Shown: positions 19,741-29,487, counted from the stretch's first letter. The stretch is DNA of 64,000 nucleotides from Paracoccus sp. DMF-8 (GCF_029309835.1 NZ_JARJHL010000016.1:1-64000); one strand, 5' to 3'. Made by a program: numbers and translations. The notes: generated by a model not told the origin, from the sequence alone.

Positions 19741-20883
19741 TCAGATACAGATCGACCGTTTCCTCGGGCTCCGGCTGGGCGGGGGCGGCTTCGACGGGCT
19801 GGACCTGTGCGGTCGGGCGCCGCCGGAAGGCTGCGCTTGCGCGGGGCGGGCGGGGCTGGCCGGTTGATTGGGCCGGTTGATTGGGCCGGGGGCTTGCCGC
19901 TGCGGGGGCGGTGGCGCCTCCATCACGCCCGCCTCGACCGCGCGGGCGACGACGGAACGCGAGATCTGTTCAAAGCCCAGCTTGCTCACTGCCCGCGACA
20001 TTCGCGGCAGCAGGCGGTGGCGGTTCGTTTCCGCCAACCGCCCGGCGACGGCGTTTACATACCAGGGCAGCGCCCGGCCTGCGCGATAGATTTCGTAGAA
20101 ACGCTGTTCGGACATCCTGCCTTCGACCGTTTCGCGCACGATGGTCGACAACAGCCCGGCCCGACGCAGGAACAGCGCCGATTTATGGCCCGAATAGCGC
20201 GCTTTCAGACGGACGACATTATCGCCGGTAAAGCGGTCGGCATGGGCGACGTCTTCGGCGAAATGCGGATCATACAGCAGCAGAACCTTCCCCGCCGCCA
20301 GCGATTCCTGTGCGCCATCGGCGAAAGGCCCGCTCCAATCCGCGCGCCGCCCGGACGAAAAGCGTTTTTCCCACGGCACCAGTTCCTTTTTCAGCGTCGA
20401 TTGCGGCGAAAAGGCGATGACCGTGCAGCATGGCGCCAATGAGGCAAAGGCGCAGGCCGCATAGCCCCCCATCGAGGTTCCGGTCATCACCACGGTCCTG
20501 AACCGCTTGAGGAATCTCGAATCCGCCAGATTCTGCAGATAATCCAGCAATTCGCCGTTGCGGAACCAGTCGGGCGCAAAGGTCATCACCCCCAGTTGCG
20601 ACCAGCCGTTCTTGGCGACGAAACCATAGCCCCAGGGCGTGCGGTCGATCGCATCGTCGCGGGCCGATGACAGGTTGTCGAAACTGACGACCAGCGTATC
20701 GGCGCTGCGTTCCGCAAAGACGATCCCATAGCCATCGCCCGAACGGTAGAAACCCTTGGGAAAACCCGACCTGCGAAAGTCGATCAGCCATTCGGGGGCA
20801 GGCTCGGCCACCCGTTCGGCAGCCTGTTCGGAAGCGTCGTCATCGCCGATGTCGACCGTTTCCTCGGCCTCTTGGTCTGTCAT
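19741..20883 (-). CDS. Alpha/beta-hydrolase-like protein, C-terminus probably frameshifted
   Basis: From the ATG at 20883 (MTDQEAEETVDIGDDD) the protein has an acidic N-terminal tail, then a hydrolase-like core. The core has a nucleophile elbow in VVMTGTSMGGYAACAFA near residue 135, followed by IAFSPQ, and a possible acid and histidine near LLLYDPHFAEDVAHAD and KARYSGHKSALF. No signal peptide is present. The observed frame ends at 19741 in low-complexity proline/serine residues. In the neighbouring frame the DNA instead encodes EPEETVDLYLSDPDLPP, which echoes the acidic start, so a frameshift near 19810-19850 is likely and the true end may be near 19567. The substrate is unknown. An ATG at 20934 is an alternative start. 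Confidence 0.6.
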   Translation of the reverse strand: MTDQEAEETVDIGDDDASEQAAERVAEPAPEWLIDFRRSGFPKGFYRSGDGYGIVFAERSADTLVVSFDNLSSARDDAIDRTPWGYGFVAKNGWSQLGVMTFAPDWFRNGELLDYLQNLADSRFLKRFRTVVMTGTSMGGYAACAFASLAPCCTVIAFSPQSTLKKELVPWEKRFSSGRRADWSGPFADGAQESLAAGKVLLLYDPHFAEDVAHADRFTGDNVVRLKARYSGHKSALFLRRAGLLSTIVRETVEGRMSEQRFYEIYRAGRALPWYVNAVAGRLAETNRHRLLPRMSRAVSKLGFEQISRSVVARAVEAGVMEAPPPPQRQAPGPINRPNQPASPARPAQAQPSGGARPHRSSPSKPPPPSRSPRKRSICI

Positions 20884-20973
20884 GATCCTGTGCCCATTCG
20901 CGGTGGTCACCGGCCCGGTGGCGCGGCGATTCATGGCCCCTAGACAGCATTATCCACCCCGAAAGTAAAGTTC

Positions 20974-22857
20974 TCAGCCCCATTCCCACGGCCGGGTGAA
21001 CTGGCCCAGCCTTGCGGTCACGGCATCGGGATCGGTTGTGTCGGCCCTGCCCAGCCTGGCGACCAGACCGCGCTTTTTATCCTCGACCACGGTGGTCACA
21101 TATGCGCCGGTTTCCGCCAATGCGGCATCATAGACACGTTTGATCGCCATCTTGCGCAGATCGGGTTTGAAGATCTTGCCCACGGCGGTCTTGGGCAGTT
21201 CGGGCAGGATTTCGATATGTTTCGGAATGGCCGCGCGTTCGTGGATATGGGTGCGGGCGTGGGCTTCCAGCTCATCAGGCGTGACATTGGCGCCCTGCAT
21301 CAGCTCCAGATAGACGCAGGGCAGTTCGCCCGCAAAGGAATCGGGCTGGCCGATCGCCCCGGCAAAGGCCACGGCGGGATGGGACAGCATCGCTTCCTCG
21401 ATCACGGCGGGGTCGATGTTGTGGCCGCCGCGGATGATCAGATCCTTGGCGCGGCCGGTGATCCACAGATAGCCGTCCGGATCCAGCCGTCCCAGATCGC
21501 CGGTGCGCAGGAACCGGCCTTCGGCGAACAGATCGCGGTTCTTGTCGGTTTCGGTATAGGTCGAGCCTTCAAAGACGCCGGGGCTGGCGATGCAGATTTC
21601 GCCCACCTCATCGGTCGCGCATTCGTCAAAGCCGCCCGCCGGGTTTTCGCGCAGGATGCGGACATGGGTATAGGGCAGCGGAATCCCGACCGAGCCGACT
21701 TTCTTCTTGCCATCGACCGGGTTGCAACTGACCAGACAGGTCGCTTCGGTCAGGCCATAGCCTTCGGCGACCTCGACCCCGGTGGCCTGATGAAAGCGGT
21801 TATACAGCTCGATCGGCAGGGGGGCAGAGCCGGAAATCGCGGTCCGCAGCGATGAAACATCACCATCGACAGGCCGCTGCATCAGCGCGGCCAGCGCGGT
21901 CGGAACGGTGATCAGGAAGGACACCTGCCAGCGTTCGATCAGTTTCCAGAAATTGTCGAAAACACCCTCGCCGCGATAGCCGGCGGGGGTCGGCATGATC
22001 ATCTGCGCGCCCGAGGCGATGCAGGACATCAGGATCGGATAGGCGGCAAAGACGTGGAACATCGGCAGCGGGCACATCAGCACGTCCTTTTCGCTGAACA
22101 GCAGCGTGTGCCCAAGCCAGCCGTTATAGATCATGCCCGAATATTTGTGCTGCGCCACCTTGGGCGTGCCGGTCGTGCCGCCGGTGTGGAAATAGGCGGC
22201 GACACGGTCCTGCAGCGGGTCGTCGAAGGTCAGGCGGTCATGGGGCTGGGCGCTGGCCGCGGCCTCGAAATCAATGACGCGGGCCTTGTGACTGACCGGA
22301 TTCTTGGGCCGGACCAGCGGGATCAGCAGGCGCTTGATCCCGGTCAGATAGCTGCGCAGATCAAGTTCGACGATGGTCTGCACATTCGGGGCAAGGGCCG
22401 CCGCCGCCGCCGCCTTTTGCGCGACATCGGATTTCGGAAAGGACTTTAGCGTGACCAGCACCTTGGCATTCGTCTCGCGCAGGATGCCGCTGATCTGTTC
22501 GGCGTCCAGCAGCGGGTTGATCGGGTTGACGATGCCCGCCGTCGCCGCACCCAGCAGGATGATCGGGGTTTCGGCGCTGTTGGGCAGCAGATAAGCCACC
22601 GTATCCGTGGGGCCGATGCCCAGGCTGCGAAACAGGTTGGCGGCTTCGGTCACGCGCTCATGCACGTCATTCCACGTCAGGGTGCGTGCCGGCGCATCGG
22701 CGCCCGAGAAAAGCTGAAAGGAAATGGCGGGGCGATCCGGAAAGCGGTCCCGGACATCGGTCACGAAGGAATAAATTGTCCGGGGCAGTTCCCGCTGTTC
22801 ATAGGGCAATTCCCGTTCGACCGCGTCCCGCGTTGCGACGCCGCTAAATTGAACCAT
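20974..22857 (-). CDS. Acyl-CoA synthetase (AMP-forming)
   Basis: This 627-residue ANL-superfamily enzyme activates a carboxylic acid to its acyl-AMP and then acyl-CoA. The ATP-binding loop is YFHTGGTTGTPKVAQHKY and the adenine region is EGYGLTEATCLVS. The hinge is TGDLGRLDPDGYLWITGR and the C-terminal catalytic lysine lies in PKTAVGKIFKPDLR. The start at 22857 (MVQFSGVAT) is chosen because GAGGAGAGGA sits directly upstream; an in-frame ATG at 22980 adds an arginine-rich stretch unlike the family. The length and motif wording fit bacterial long- or medium-chain fatty-acyl-CoA synthetases, but the chain length cannot be told. Confidence 0.85.
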   Translation of the reverse strand: MVQFSGVATRDAVERELPYEQRELPRTIYSFVTDVRDRFPDRPAISFQLFSGADAPARTLTWNDVHERVTEAANLFRSLGIGPTDTVAYLLPNSAETPIILLGAATAGIVNPINPLLDAEQISGILRETNAKVLVTLKSFPKSDVAQKAAAAAALAPNVQTIVELDLRSYLTGIKRLLIPLVRPKNPVSHKARVIDFEAAASAQPHDRLTFDDPLQDRVAAYFHTGGTTGTPKVAQHKYSGMIYNGWLGHTLLFSEKDVLMCPLPMFHVFAAYPILMSCIASGAQMIMPTPAGYRGEGVFDNFWKLIERWQVSFLITVPTALAALMQRPVDGDVSSLRTAISGSAPLPIELYNRFHQATGVEVAEGYGLTEATCLVSCNPVDGKKKVGSVGIPLPYTHVRILRENPAGGFDECATDEVGEICIASPGVFEGSTYTETDKNRDLFAEGRFLRTGDLGRLDPDGYLWITGRAKDLIIRGGHNIDPAVIEEAMLSHPAVAFAGAIGQPDSFAGELPCVYLELMQGANVTPDELEAHARTHIHERAAIPKHIEILPELPKTAVGKIFKPDLRKMAIKRVYDAALAETGAYVTTVVEDKKRGLVARLGRADTTDPDAVTARLGQFTRPWEWG

Positions 22858-23335
22858 TCCTCTCCTCGCCTCCCGTTGCGGGCCCGGCGTTGTGGTCGCG
22901 AGCCCTGATCTTGCCCAAACAGCATGTGCCAAAAGCGACCTTTTGGGCAAGTCTGGCCGCAGCCTGCGCCGCGCGGGCAACGCAGCGTAAGACCGACGGG
23001 CATCGGGAGGTCAGTTCCGGGGGCGCGGCGGACGGTCGGAACAGATCTATTCTGTGTGCCAAAAGTGAATTTTCGATGAATGCGCGCAATAAAAAGGCAA
23101 CCGGCTGGTTTTTGCCGGTTCCGGCTGCGCGGTTGGCAATCCCTTGCAGGGGCGAAAGACTCTGCTTTGCCGCAATGCGCCGCGCAGTTAAAACGCGGAT
23201 GTTCAAATTTTAACGATTATTTTCATAGGGACTGCGTTCTGCTGACCTGCCGTTAACAGTATTTTCAACTCCGGGTTGTTATACCGGAACGACCCCACAT
23301 GCCGGATCGGGTCGTGACAACGGAGAGCGTCTGTA
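22858..23335. other. Divergent intergenic region with repeats
   Basis: This 478-base gap separates the acyl-CoA synthetase and the CAP gene, which are transcribed away from each other. It contains a 10-base inverted repeat (CTTGCCCAAA at 22910 and TTTGGGCAAG at 22942). A near-identical direct repeat, GTGCCAAAAGCGA and GTGCCAAAAGTGA, occurs at about 22927 and 23056. An AT-rich stretch around 23195-23275 probably holds the CAP gene promoter. The open frames here have atypical composition and I do not accept them as genes. Confidence 0.5.
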
Positions 23336-23890
23336 ATGTTCAAGGCAAAGTCGTTTTTTCTGGGCGTCCTGATTGGTGTTTTGGGGCTGATCGCGGGCGG
23401 TCTGGCCGTCGGTGTCGTTCAGGCGCAGTCCTTTGGCGGCGCGGCCTCGACGGCGAACCGCCCGATTGTCACCGGCACCGTTCAGTGCTTTGCGACCACA
23501 AGGCGGGACAATGCCAATGGCGCGGCCACAGCGAATGCCATCCGCGCCTCGCGCGGATTGGGGGATATGCGTCCGAATGACAAGCTGGCGGCGGCGGCGG
23601 CGCGCCACGCCTGCGATATGGCGCAACGCAATCAAATGACCCATCAGGGCAGCCGGTTGCGCAAGCCCTCGCACCGTGTCCGGGCGCAGGGGTATCGCCA
23701 GACCATCGTTGCGGAAAACATTGGCAAGGGCTTCGACAGCGCCGAACAGATCCAGCGTGCCTGGGTGAATTCGCGCTCGCATCTGTCGAATATCCTGCTG
23801 CCTCAGGTCGAGGAATTCGGCATCGGCCGTGCCGTCGCCGCGGACGGGCGCACGGTTTACTGGGCCGCTGTATACGCCGCGCCGCGCTGA
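23336..23890 (+). CDS. CAP (SCP/PR1) domain secreted protein
   Basis: The 184-residue product begins with an uncleaved anchor or signal peptide (FFLGVLIGVLGLIAGGLAVG). The CAP domain then occupies most of the protein: NAIRASRGLGDMRPND, the conserved HACDMAQRNQMTHQG block, ENIGKGF, then AWVNSRSHLSNIL. Bacterial CAP proteins are extracytoplasmic, but their activity is mostly unknown. The histidines and glutamate of the CAP cavity (H in ARHACD, E in AENIG, H in RSHLS) are present. GGAGAG lies nine bases before the ATG. The last residues (YWAAVYAAPR) close the fold, so it is full length. Confidence 0.85.
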   Translation: MFKAKSFFLGVLIGVLGLIAGGLAVGVVQAQSFGGAASTANRPIVTGTVQCFATTRRDNANGAATANAIRASRGLGDMRPNDKLAAAAARHACDMAQRNQMTHQGSRLRKPSHRVRAQGYRQTIVAENIGKGFDSAEQIQRAWVNSRSHLSNILLPQVEEFGIGRAVAADGRTVYWAAVYAAPR

Positions 23891-24027
23891 GCTTTTCGCC
23901 CATCCGGCGATAGCGCAGGCAAAGGCGGGGTGCGGGGTGCAGACAAGGCGGTGCCCGTATGACCCGTGTCGGATCCCATATGCGGCGGGATGGGAGCCGG
24001 CCGGCCTGACGCGGCAGGATGCCGGGC

Positions 24028-24068
24028 ATCCCGGCGGGACAGGCTGGCGGGACACAGGCTGGCGGGAC
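24028..24068. repeat. Short tandem repeat, about 15-base unit
   Basis: The unit AGGCTGGCGGGACAC occurs at 24041 and again, as 13 matching bases, at 24056. A partial match (CCGGCGGGAC) precedes them. It lies in the non-coding gap between two convergent genes (23891-24114), in which I see no other feature. Confidence 0.6.
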
Positions 24069-24114
24069 GGGCCGGCAAGCGGGACGCAGCCTGTCCCTGG
24101 GATATGCCCCGGCG

Positions 24115-25896
24115 TTATGCCGATGTGTCGCTGAACTGCAGCCGGGCCAGCCGCGCATACAGCCCGCCCTGTGCCACCAGATCGTCGTGCCGACCCTGTG
24201 CAACGATCTGGCCCTGATCCATGACCACGATCCGGTCGGCCTTGCGCACCGTGGACAGGCGGTGCGCGACGATGATCGTGGTGCGGCTTTGCGCCAGATG
24301 GTCGACGGCCTCTTGCACCAGCCGTTCGGATTCGGTGTCCAGCGCGCTGGTCGCCTCGTCCAGCAACAGGATCGGGGCGTTGCGCAGAATTGCGCGGGCG
24401 ATGGCCAGGCGTTGTTTTTGACCGCCCGACAGCATCACGCCGCGTTCGCCGACGAAGCTGTCGTAGCCTTCGGGCAGGGCGGTCAGGAAATCATGGGCAT
24501 GGGCGGCGCGGGCGGCGGCCTCGACATCGGCATCGCTGGCATCGGGGCGGCCAAAGCGGATGTTGTCACGGGCCGTCGCGGCAAAGATCACCGGTTCTTG
24601 CGGGACCAGCGCAATCGACTGCCGGAATGCGCCGCGCGACATCTGGCGCAGGTCGATGCCGTCGATTTTCACCGCACCCGTTTCCGGGTCCCAGAACCGC
24701 TGGATCAACTGCACGATGGTGGTCTTGCCCGCACCCGAAGGGCCGACCAGCGCCACGGTTTCCCCCGGCCTGATCGAAAGCGAAACCTCATGCAGCGCCG
24801 AGGTATTGGGCCGCGAGGGATAGTGAAAACCGACGTTTTCAAAGTCGATCTGCCCCCGCACCGGCTGCGGCAGCACCTTGGGCTGCGCGGGGTCGGACAA
24901 ATTGTCCTGGGCCGAAAGCAGTTCGGCCATGCGTTCGGTCGCGCCTGCGGCGCGTTGCAACTCGCCCCAGATATCGGACAGGGCGCCGACCGAACCCGCC
25001 ACCATCACCGAATAGATCACGAATTGCACCAATGCACCGACCGTCAGCGTGCCCGCATAGACATCGCGCGCGCCGATCCACAGGACGCCCAGCACCCCGG
25101 CAAAGATCAGGAAAACCACGATCACCGTCATCACCGACCGCGTCGTGACCCGGCGCAGCGCGGAATCGTAGGCGTTTTCGGTCACGTCGGAAAACTGCCT
25201 GCGGGTCAGGTCCTCATGCGTGAAGGCCTGCACCGTCTGCACCGACAGCAGGTTTTCCGAGGCCATCCCCGACGATGCCGCGATCCAGTCCTGATTTTCG
25301 CGCGACAGCACGCGCAACCGTCGCCCCATGACCGCAATCGGCACGGCGACGATGGGAACCAGCAGCAACACCAGCCCGCTCAGCTTGGCCGAGGTCAGGA
25401 TCAGCATCGCCATGCCGCCGATCAGGATCATCACATTGCGCAGCGCGACCGAGATCGACGAGCCGATCACCGACTGGATCAGCGTCGTGTCGGTGGTGAT
25501 GCGGCTGATGATTTCGCCGGTCATCACCCGTTCGTAAAAGGCGGGGCTCAGCGTGATCACGCGGTCGAACACCGCCTTGCGGATATCCGACACCACCCGT
25601 TCGCCAAGCCGGGTGATCAGGTAATAGCGCGCCCCCGTGCCAAAGGCCAAAAGCGCCACGATGATCAGCGCGGCCGAGAAATATTCGTCCAGCAGCGCCG
25701 ATCCGCTGTCGAAACCGTCGACGACGCGACGCACCGCGACCGGAAGGACAAGGCTGATCGAGGCAGTAATCACCAGCGCCAGCAATGCCAATGTCAGCAG
25801 CGCCGCATAAGGGCGCAAAAACGGAAACAGCGCGCTTAGCGCGCCGATGCGTTTGGTGGTCGGACGGTCTGCGAGGATCTTGGGCTGGCGGGCCAT
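24115..25896 (-). CDS. ABC exporter, fused membrane and ATPase domains
   Basis: This is a 593-residue half-transporter of the MsbA/BmrA type. The membrane domain has six helices over about residues 28-310. The nucleotide domain has Walker A GPSGAGKTT near residue 388, Q-loop VPQEP, signature LSGGQKQR, Walker B LLLDEATSALD and H-loop IIVAHRLSTV. It should act as a homodimer in the inner membrane exporting a lipid, drug or peptide. The substrate is not predictable. It stands alone, convergent with the CAP gene, and has a short cytoplasmic N-terminus (MARQPKILADRPTTK). Confidence 0.88.
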   Translation of the reverse strand: MARQPKILADRPTTKRIGALSALFPFLRPYAALLTLALLALVITASISLVLPVAVRRVVDGFDSGSALLDEYFSAALIIVALLAFGTGARYYLITRLGERVVSDIRKAVFDRVITLSPAFYERVMTGEIISRITTDTTLIQSVIGSSISVALRNVMILIGGMAMLILTSAKLSGLVLLLVPIVAVPIAVMGRRLRVLSRENQDWIAASSGMASENLLSVQTVQAFTHEDLTRRQFSDVTENAYDSALRRVTTRSVMTVIVVFLIFAGVLGVLWIGARDVYAGTLTVGALVQFVIYSVMVAGSVGALSDIWGELQRAAGATERMAELLSAQDNLSDPAQPKVLPQPVRGQIDFENVGFHYPSRPNTSALHEVSLSIRPGETVALVGPSGAGKTTIVQLIQRFWDPETGAVKIDGIDLRQMSRGAFRQSIALVPQEPVIFAATARDNIRFGRPDASDADVEAAARAAHAHDFLTALPEGYDSFVGERGVMLSGGQKQRLAIARAILRNAPILLLDEATSALDTESERLVQEAVDHLAQSRTTIIVAHRLSTVRKADRIVVMDQGQIVAQGRHDDLVAQGGLYARLARLQFSDTSA

Positions 25897-26026
25897 GGCA
25901 TCTTTCTGAAAAGGCTGTCGCAGGGTTTAGGTATGGTGGCGGCGCAAGGCAAGCAAAGCCCTGCGAAGGTTGCAGTCCGGTCCATCAATGGCGCCCGCGC
26001 CGCGACAGGATGTTGATCCTATCCCG

Positions 26027-26446
26027 TCAGGCGGTGCCTTGCGCCATGTCAAGAACGACCTGCCATTCCGCTTCGCTGACCGGCTGCACCGACAGGCGCG
26101 AATTGTTGGTCAGCACCATATCGGCCAGGCGCGGTTCGGCCTTGGCCTGATCCAGCGTCACGGGGCGGTTGACCGGGGCAATCGCCTTGATATCGACGCA
26201 TTCCCATTTCGGATCGGCGGCTTTGCTGTCGGGATGGGCCAGCGCGATCACCTCGACCACGCCGACGATTTCCTTGCCGATGTTGGAATGGTAGAAAAAG
26301 CCCCGGTCGCCGATCTGCATGGCACGCATGTTGTTGCGCGCCTGATAGTTGCGCACGCCGTCCCATTCCTCGCCCGCGTCGCCCTTGGCCACCAGATCGT
26401 CAAAGCTGAAGACATCGGGTTCGGATTTGAACAGCCAGTAACGCAT
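26027..26446 (-). CDS. EVE domain protein
   Basis: The 139-residue protein is a single EVE domain: [18 protein letters not shown] at the start, WDGVRNYQARNNMR, then GDRGFFYHSN and GVVEV. EVE is a PUA-like fold that binds modified bases in DNA or RNA. In eukaryotes THYN1 is of this family, and in some prokaryotes EVE domains are fused to restriction or defence proteins. Here it ends a housekeeping operon (tsaD-gpsA-yciI-EVE), overlapping yciI by one base, which suggests a role with RNA or translation rather than defence. The start at 26446 (MRYWLF) is the family start; an ATG at 26467 adds seven residues. Confidence 0.85.
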   Translation of the reverse strand: MRYWLFKSEPDVFSFDDLVAKGDAGEEWDGVRNYQARNNMRAMQIGDRGFFYHSNIGKEIVGVVEVIALAHPDSKAADPKWECVDIKAIAPVNRPVTLDQAKAEPRLADMVLTNNSRLSVQPVSEAEWQVVLDMAQGTA

Positions 26447-26721
26447 CAGCCAATCACCTTTTTCCATTCGATCACCTCGACAGAGTCAAACAGCCCCGCC
26501 GCCTTGTAGGGGTCGGCCGCGGCCCAGTCCTGTGCGGCGGCCAGATCGTCCATTTCGACGATCAGCAGCGAGCCGCGCATCTCGCCTTCCTCGATCAGGG
26601 GGCCGGCCATGCGCAGGTGGTCGGCGGCCTTCAGAAAAGCCAGATGAGCGTCGCGCGTGTCCAGACGGGTTTGCAACTGGCCGGGTGTGTCGCGGCAGAT
26701 CAGGGCGAAAAGAGGCATCAT
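26446..26721 (-). CDS. YciI family protein
   Basis: This 91-residue protein is one YciI-like ferredoxin-type fold domain. It contains [43 protein letters not shown] and [11 protein letters not shown]. The histidine in RDAHL and the aspartate in AADPY match the conserved His/Asp pair of the family. Two adjacent ATG codons (26721 and 26718) overlap the gpsA stop. The next gene begins within its own stop, so translation is probably coupled. The activity of YciI proteins in such operons is unknown. Confidence 0.8.
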   Translation of the reverse strand: MMPLFALICRDTPGQLQTRLDTRDAHLAFLKAADHLRMAGPLIEEGEMRGSLLIVEMDDLAAAQDWAAADPYKAAGLFDSVEVIEWKKVIG

Positions 26722-27669
26722 TCTTCCTTCAGCGGACGGTTGAGCAGGGTTTCAAGGGCTTGTCCCATGCCGACATGCCCCCGGGCAAGCCCCGAGACGA
26801 TGGCCGAGATCGGCATCTCCAGCCCAAGGCGGGGGGCCAGCGCGGTGACGGCGCGGGCGGTGGCGGCGCCTTCGACGGTGGTCGCGGCGTCAGTGCCGGT
26901 GCCGCTGCCGATGGATGTGCCATAGCGGAAATTGCGCGACTGTTCGGATGTGCAGGTCAGCACCAGATCGCCCAGCCCCGACAGCCCGCCAAGCGTTTCG
27001 GGCAGGGCCTCCATCGCAACCGCCAGCCGGGTCATTTCGGCAAAGCCGCGCGTCACCACGGCGGCGCGGGCGCTGTCGCCATAGCCCGCGCCAATGGCCG
27101 CGCCCGCCGCGATGGCGATGACGTTTTTCAGCGCCCCGCCCAGTTCGGCGCCGGTGACATCGCTGGTCCGGTAAAGCCGCAGGTTCGGGGTAGAGAGTTC
27201 ATGTTGCAGGGATGTCGCCGCAGCCCCGTCGGCACAGGCCAGCGTCAGCGCCGTCGGCAGGCCGCGCGCGATATCGGCGGCAAAGGACGGGCCGGTCAGC
27301 ACCGCGACCGGGCGCCCCGGAAACGTCTCTGCAATCAGCGTCGATGGCCCGGTCAGCGTGGCCAGAGTCGATCCCCTTGGCGCAGCTGACGAAACGGCGG
27401 CCGGGGCGGTTCAGGTCCGGGCCATGTTCGGCCAGAAAACCGCCCAGCTTTTGCGCGGGCAGGGCCAGCAGCAGGGTTTGCGCCTGAATATCGTCAAGAC
27501 GGTCGGTGACATGCAGATTGTCGGGCAGGGTTACGCCCGGCAGGCGCGGGTTTTCACGATCCACCGACCAGCTTGTGTCGCGCCCCCATAGCGTGACCGG
27601 CCCGTTCGCCGCCAGCGATACCGCCAGCGCCGTGCCAGAGGCACCCGCGCCCAGAACCGCGACGCTCAT
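26718..27669 (-). CDS. gpsA: Glycerol-3-phosphate dehydrogenase [NAD(P)+] (one frameshift)
   Basis: GpsA reduces dihydroxyacetone phosphate to glycerol-3-phosphate for phospholipid synthesis. The NAD-binding loop is [18 protein letters not shown] at the N-terminus. Next come FVSCAKGID, then [14 protein letters not shown] and, in the other frame, [19 protein letters not shown] and [11 protein letters not shown]. An extra base near 27370 separates the two frames. With it removed the protein is about 316 residues, normal for GpsA. The ATG at 27669 overlaps the tsaD stop (ATGA). Confidence 0.9.
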
Positions 27670-28729
27670 GCCTTGGCCCCTGTTTGCCCGCGCCCAGCAT
27701 CGGCGCGGATTTCTGATCCAGGGGCCAGCGCGGCCGTGCCGCCAGATCAATGCCGTCGCGCTGACCGGCGCGAAAGGCCTCGATCCCGGCCCATGCGATC
27801 ATCGCGCCATTGTCGGTGCACAGCGCCAGCGGCGGCGCGACAAAGCGCGCGCCCGCCGCGTCCGTCGTGCGTTCCAGCGCCGCGCGCAATTCGCCATTCG
27901 CGGCGACGCCGCCCGCGACGGCAAAGGTCTCGACCGGCGACAGGGCCAGCGCGCGGCGGGATTTTTCGGCCAGCACATCGGCCACGGCGCGTTGAAACGC
28001 CGCACAGATGTCGTTGCGGTCCTGTTCATGCAGCCCGCCCTGCGCCGCCACCAGTTCGTCGCGCAGCCGCAGGACAGCGGTTTTCAGCCCGGAAAAGGAC
28101 ATGTCGCATCCCGGCCGGTCCAGCAGCGGCCGGGGCAGGGAAAAGCGTTTCGGATCGCCCTGCCGGGCGGCGGTTTCGACCTGCGGGCCGCCGGGCCGGG
28201 GCAGGCCCAACAGCTTTGCGACCTTGTCAAAGGCCTCGCCCGGTGCATCGTCGATGGTGCCGCCAAGGCGGGTGAAATCATCCGGGCCATCGACGCGCAG
28301 GAACTGGCAATGCCCGCCCGACACCAGCAGCATCAGATAGGGAAAGGCCACGCCATCGGTCAGGCGCGGTGTCAGGGCGTGACCGGCCAAATGGTTGACG
28401 CCGACCAGCGGCAGGCCGGTGCCCGCGACCAGCCCCTTGGCCAGCATCACCCCGGCAAGAACCCCGCCGATCAGCCCCGGCCCGGCGGTGACCGCGATGC
28501 CGTCCAGATCGGCCAGCGTCAGGCCCGCTTGCGACAGGGCATCCTCGACACAGATATCCAGCTTTTCGGCATGGGCGCGGGCGGCGATTTCGGGGACGAC
28601 GCCGCCGAAATCGGCATGCAGCGCGGTCTGGCCCGCGACGACGGATGCCAGCACGCGGCCATCGCCCGTGACCACGGCGGCGGCGGTGTCGTCGCAGCTG
28701 CTTTCGATGCCAAGGAATCTCAGGGTCAT
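27666..28729 (-). CDS. tsaD: tRNA N6-adenosine threonylcarbamoyltransferase TsaD (C-terminal frameshift)
   Basis: TsaD transfers threonylcarbamoyl to A37 of ANN-decoding tRNAs. The start at 28729 gives [20 protein letters not shown]. The metal-binding HxxxH is in [10 protein letters not shown], followed by [11 protein letters not shown], the SFSGLKTAV block and [12 protein letters not shown]. The observed frame misses its stop and reads into gpsA. Adding one G to a G run near 27675 gives the expected ending GKQGAKA and a TGA overlapping the gpsA ATG. It is divergent from hemD with 71 bases between starts, a common alphaproteobacterial order. Confidence 0.92.
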
Positions 28730-28800
28730 GGCTGCCTCTTGTTCCCGCGACGCCTGTCGCCTACGCAGGATGGACCTATCACCGCGGTCAAAGGAAGACC

Positions 28801-29487
28801 ATGCCGCTGCTCTTGTTGACGCGCCCCGAACCTGCCGCCGAACGCTTTGCCGCCCAGATCGCGCATCTGGGGTTGCCGGTGGTGATTTCGCCCGTGCTGC
28901 GGATCGTGCCGGTGGCCCATGACGCGGCGCGGGTGGCGGCGGCAAGGGGCTGGTCTTTACCTCGGAAACGCGGTGCGCCTTGCCGGTCCGGGGGCGGGGC
29001 GGCCTGCGATCTGCGTCGGGCCGCGCACCGCCGCCGTGGCCGGGGCGGCGGGGTTTCGCGCGACCGCCGGCCCCGGCGATGCCGAACGGCTGATGCCGCT
29101 GGTGCAGGATCTGGGCCCCGGCTGGCTGCATCTGCATGGCGTTCACCGCGCGCGCGAACTGCCCTTGCCCGGCGTGGCGGTCTATGACCAGCAGGCGCGG
29201 GCGCTGAATGATGCGGCGCTGGCGGCGCTGGCGGGCGATCAGCCGGTGATCGTGCCGCTTTTTTCGCCCCGCAGCGCGGCGATCGTGGCCGATGGGGCGC
29301 GGCATGCGCGCGCGCCCCTGTGGCTGGTGCCGATCAGCGCGGCGGCGGGCAGGGCCTGGGAAAATGCGCAGGGTCCACGTCCGGCCCGGCTGTCGCAGGC
29401 CGAAACCCCGACGCGCCGGGGATCGAGTCGGCTGTCACGGGGCTGTTGCATGGGAACAATCATCCTTTCCGCGACTTGAGGCCATGA
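28801..29487 (+). CDS. hemD: Uroporphyrinogen-III synthase (frameshifts)
   Basis: HemD closes hydroxymethylbilane into uroporphyrinogen III in tetrapyrrole synthesis. The start [20 protein letters not shown] is typical. The frame breaks near 28945-28975, in the region that should read LVFTSENAVR. The second half runs with [35 protein letters not shown] and [11 protein letters not shown], all family-like. A second slip near 29410 moves the probable end to the TGA at 29485. HemD is a divergent family, so the call relies on these motifs plus the following mitofilin/hemY genes, the usual hem cluster neighbours. Confidence 0.82.

Noticed and set aside
22910..23070. Sigma-54 promoter suggested by TTGGCAC on the minus strand
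   Set aside because: The required TTGC-like -12 element is not at the right distance in either copy.
22890..23213. 107-residue frame in the gap before the CAP gene
   Set aside because: No domain, unusual residue mix, no ribosome site; overlaps repeats.
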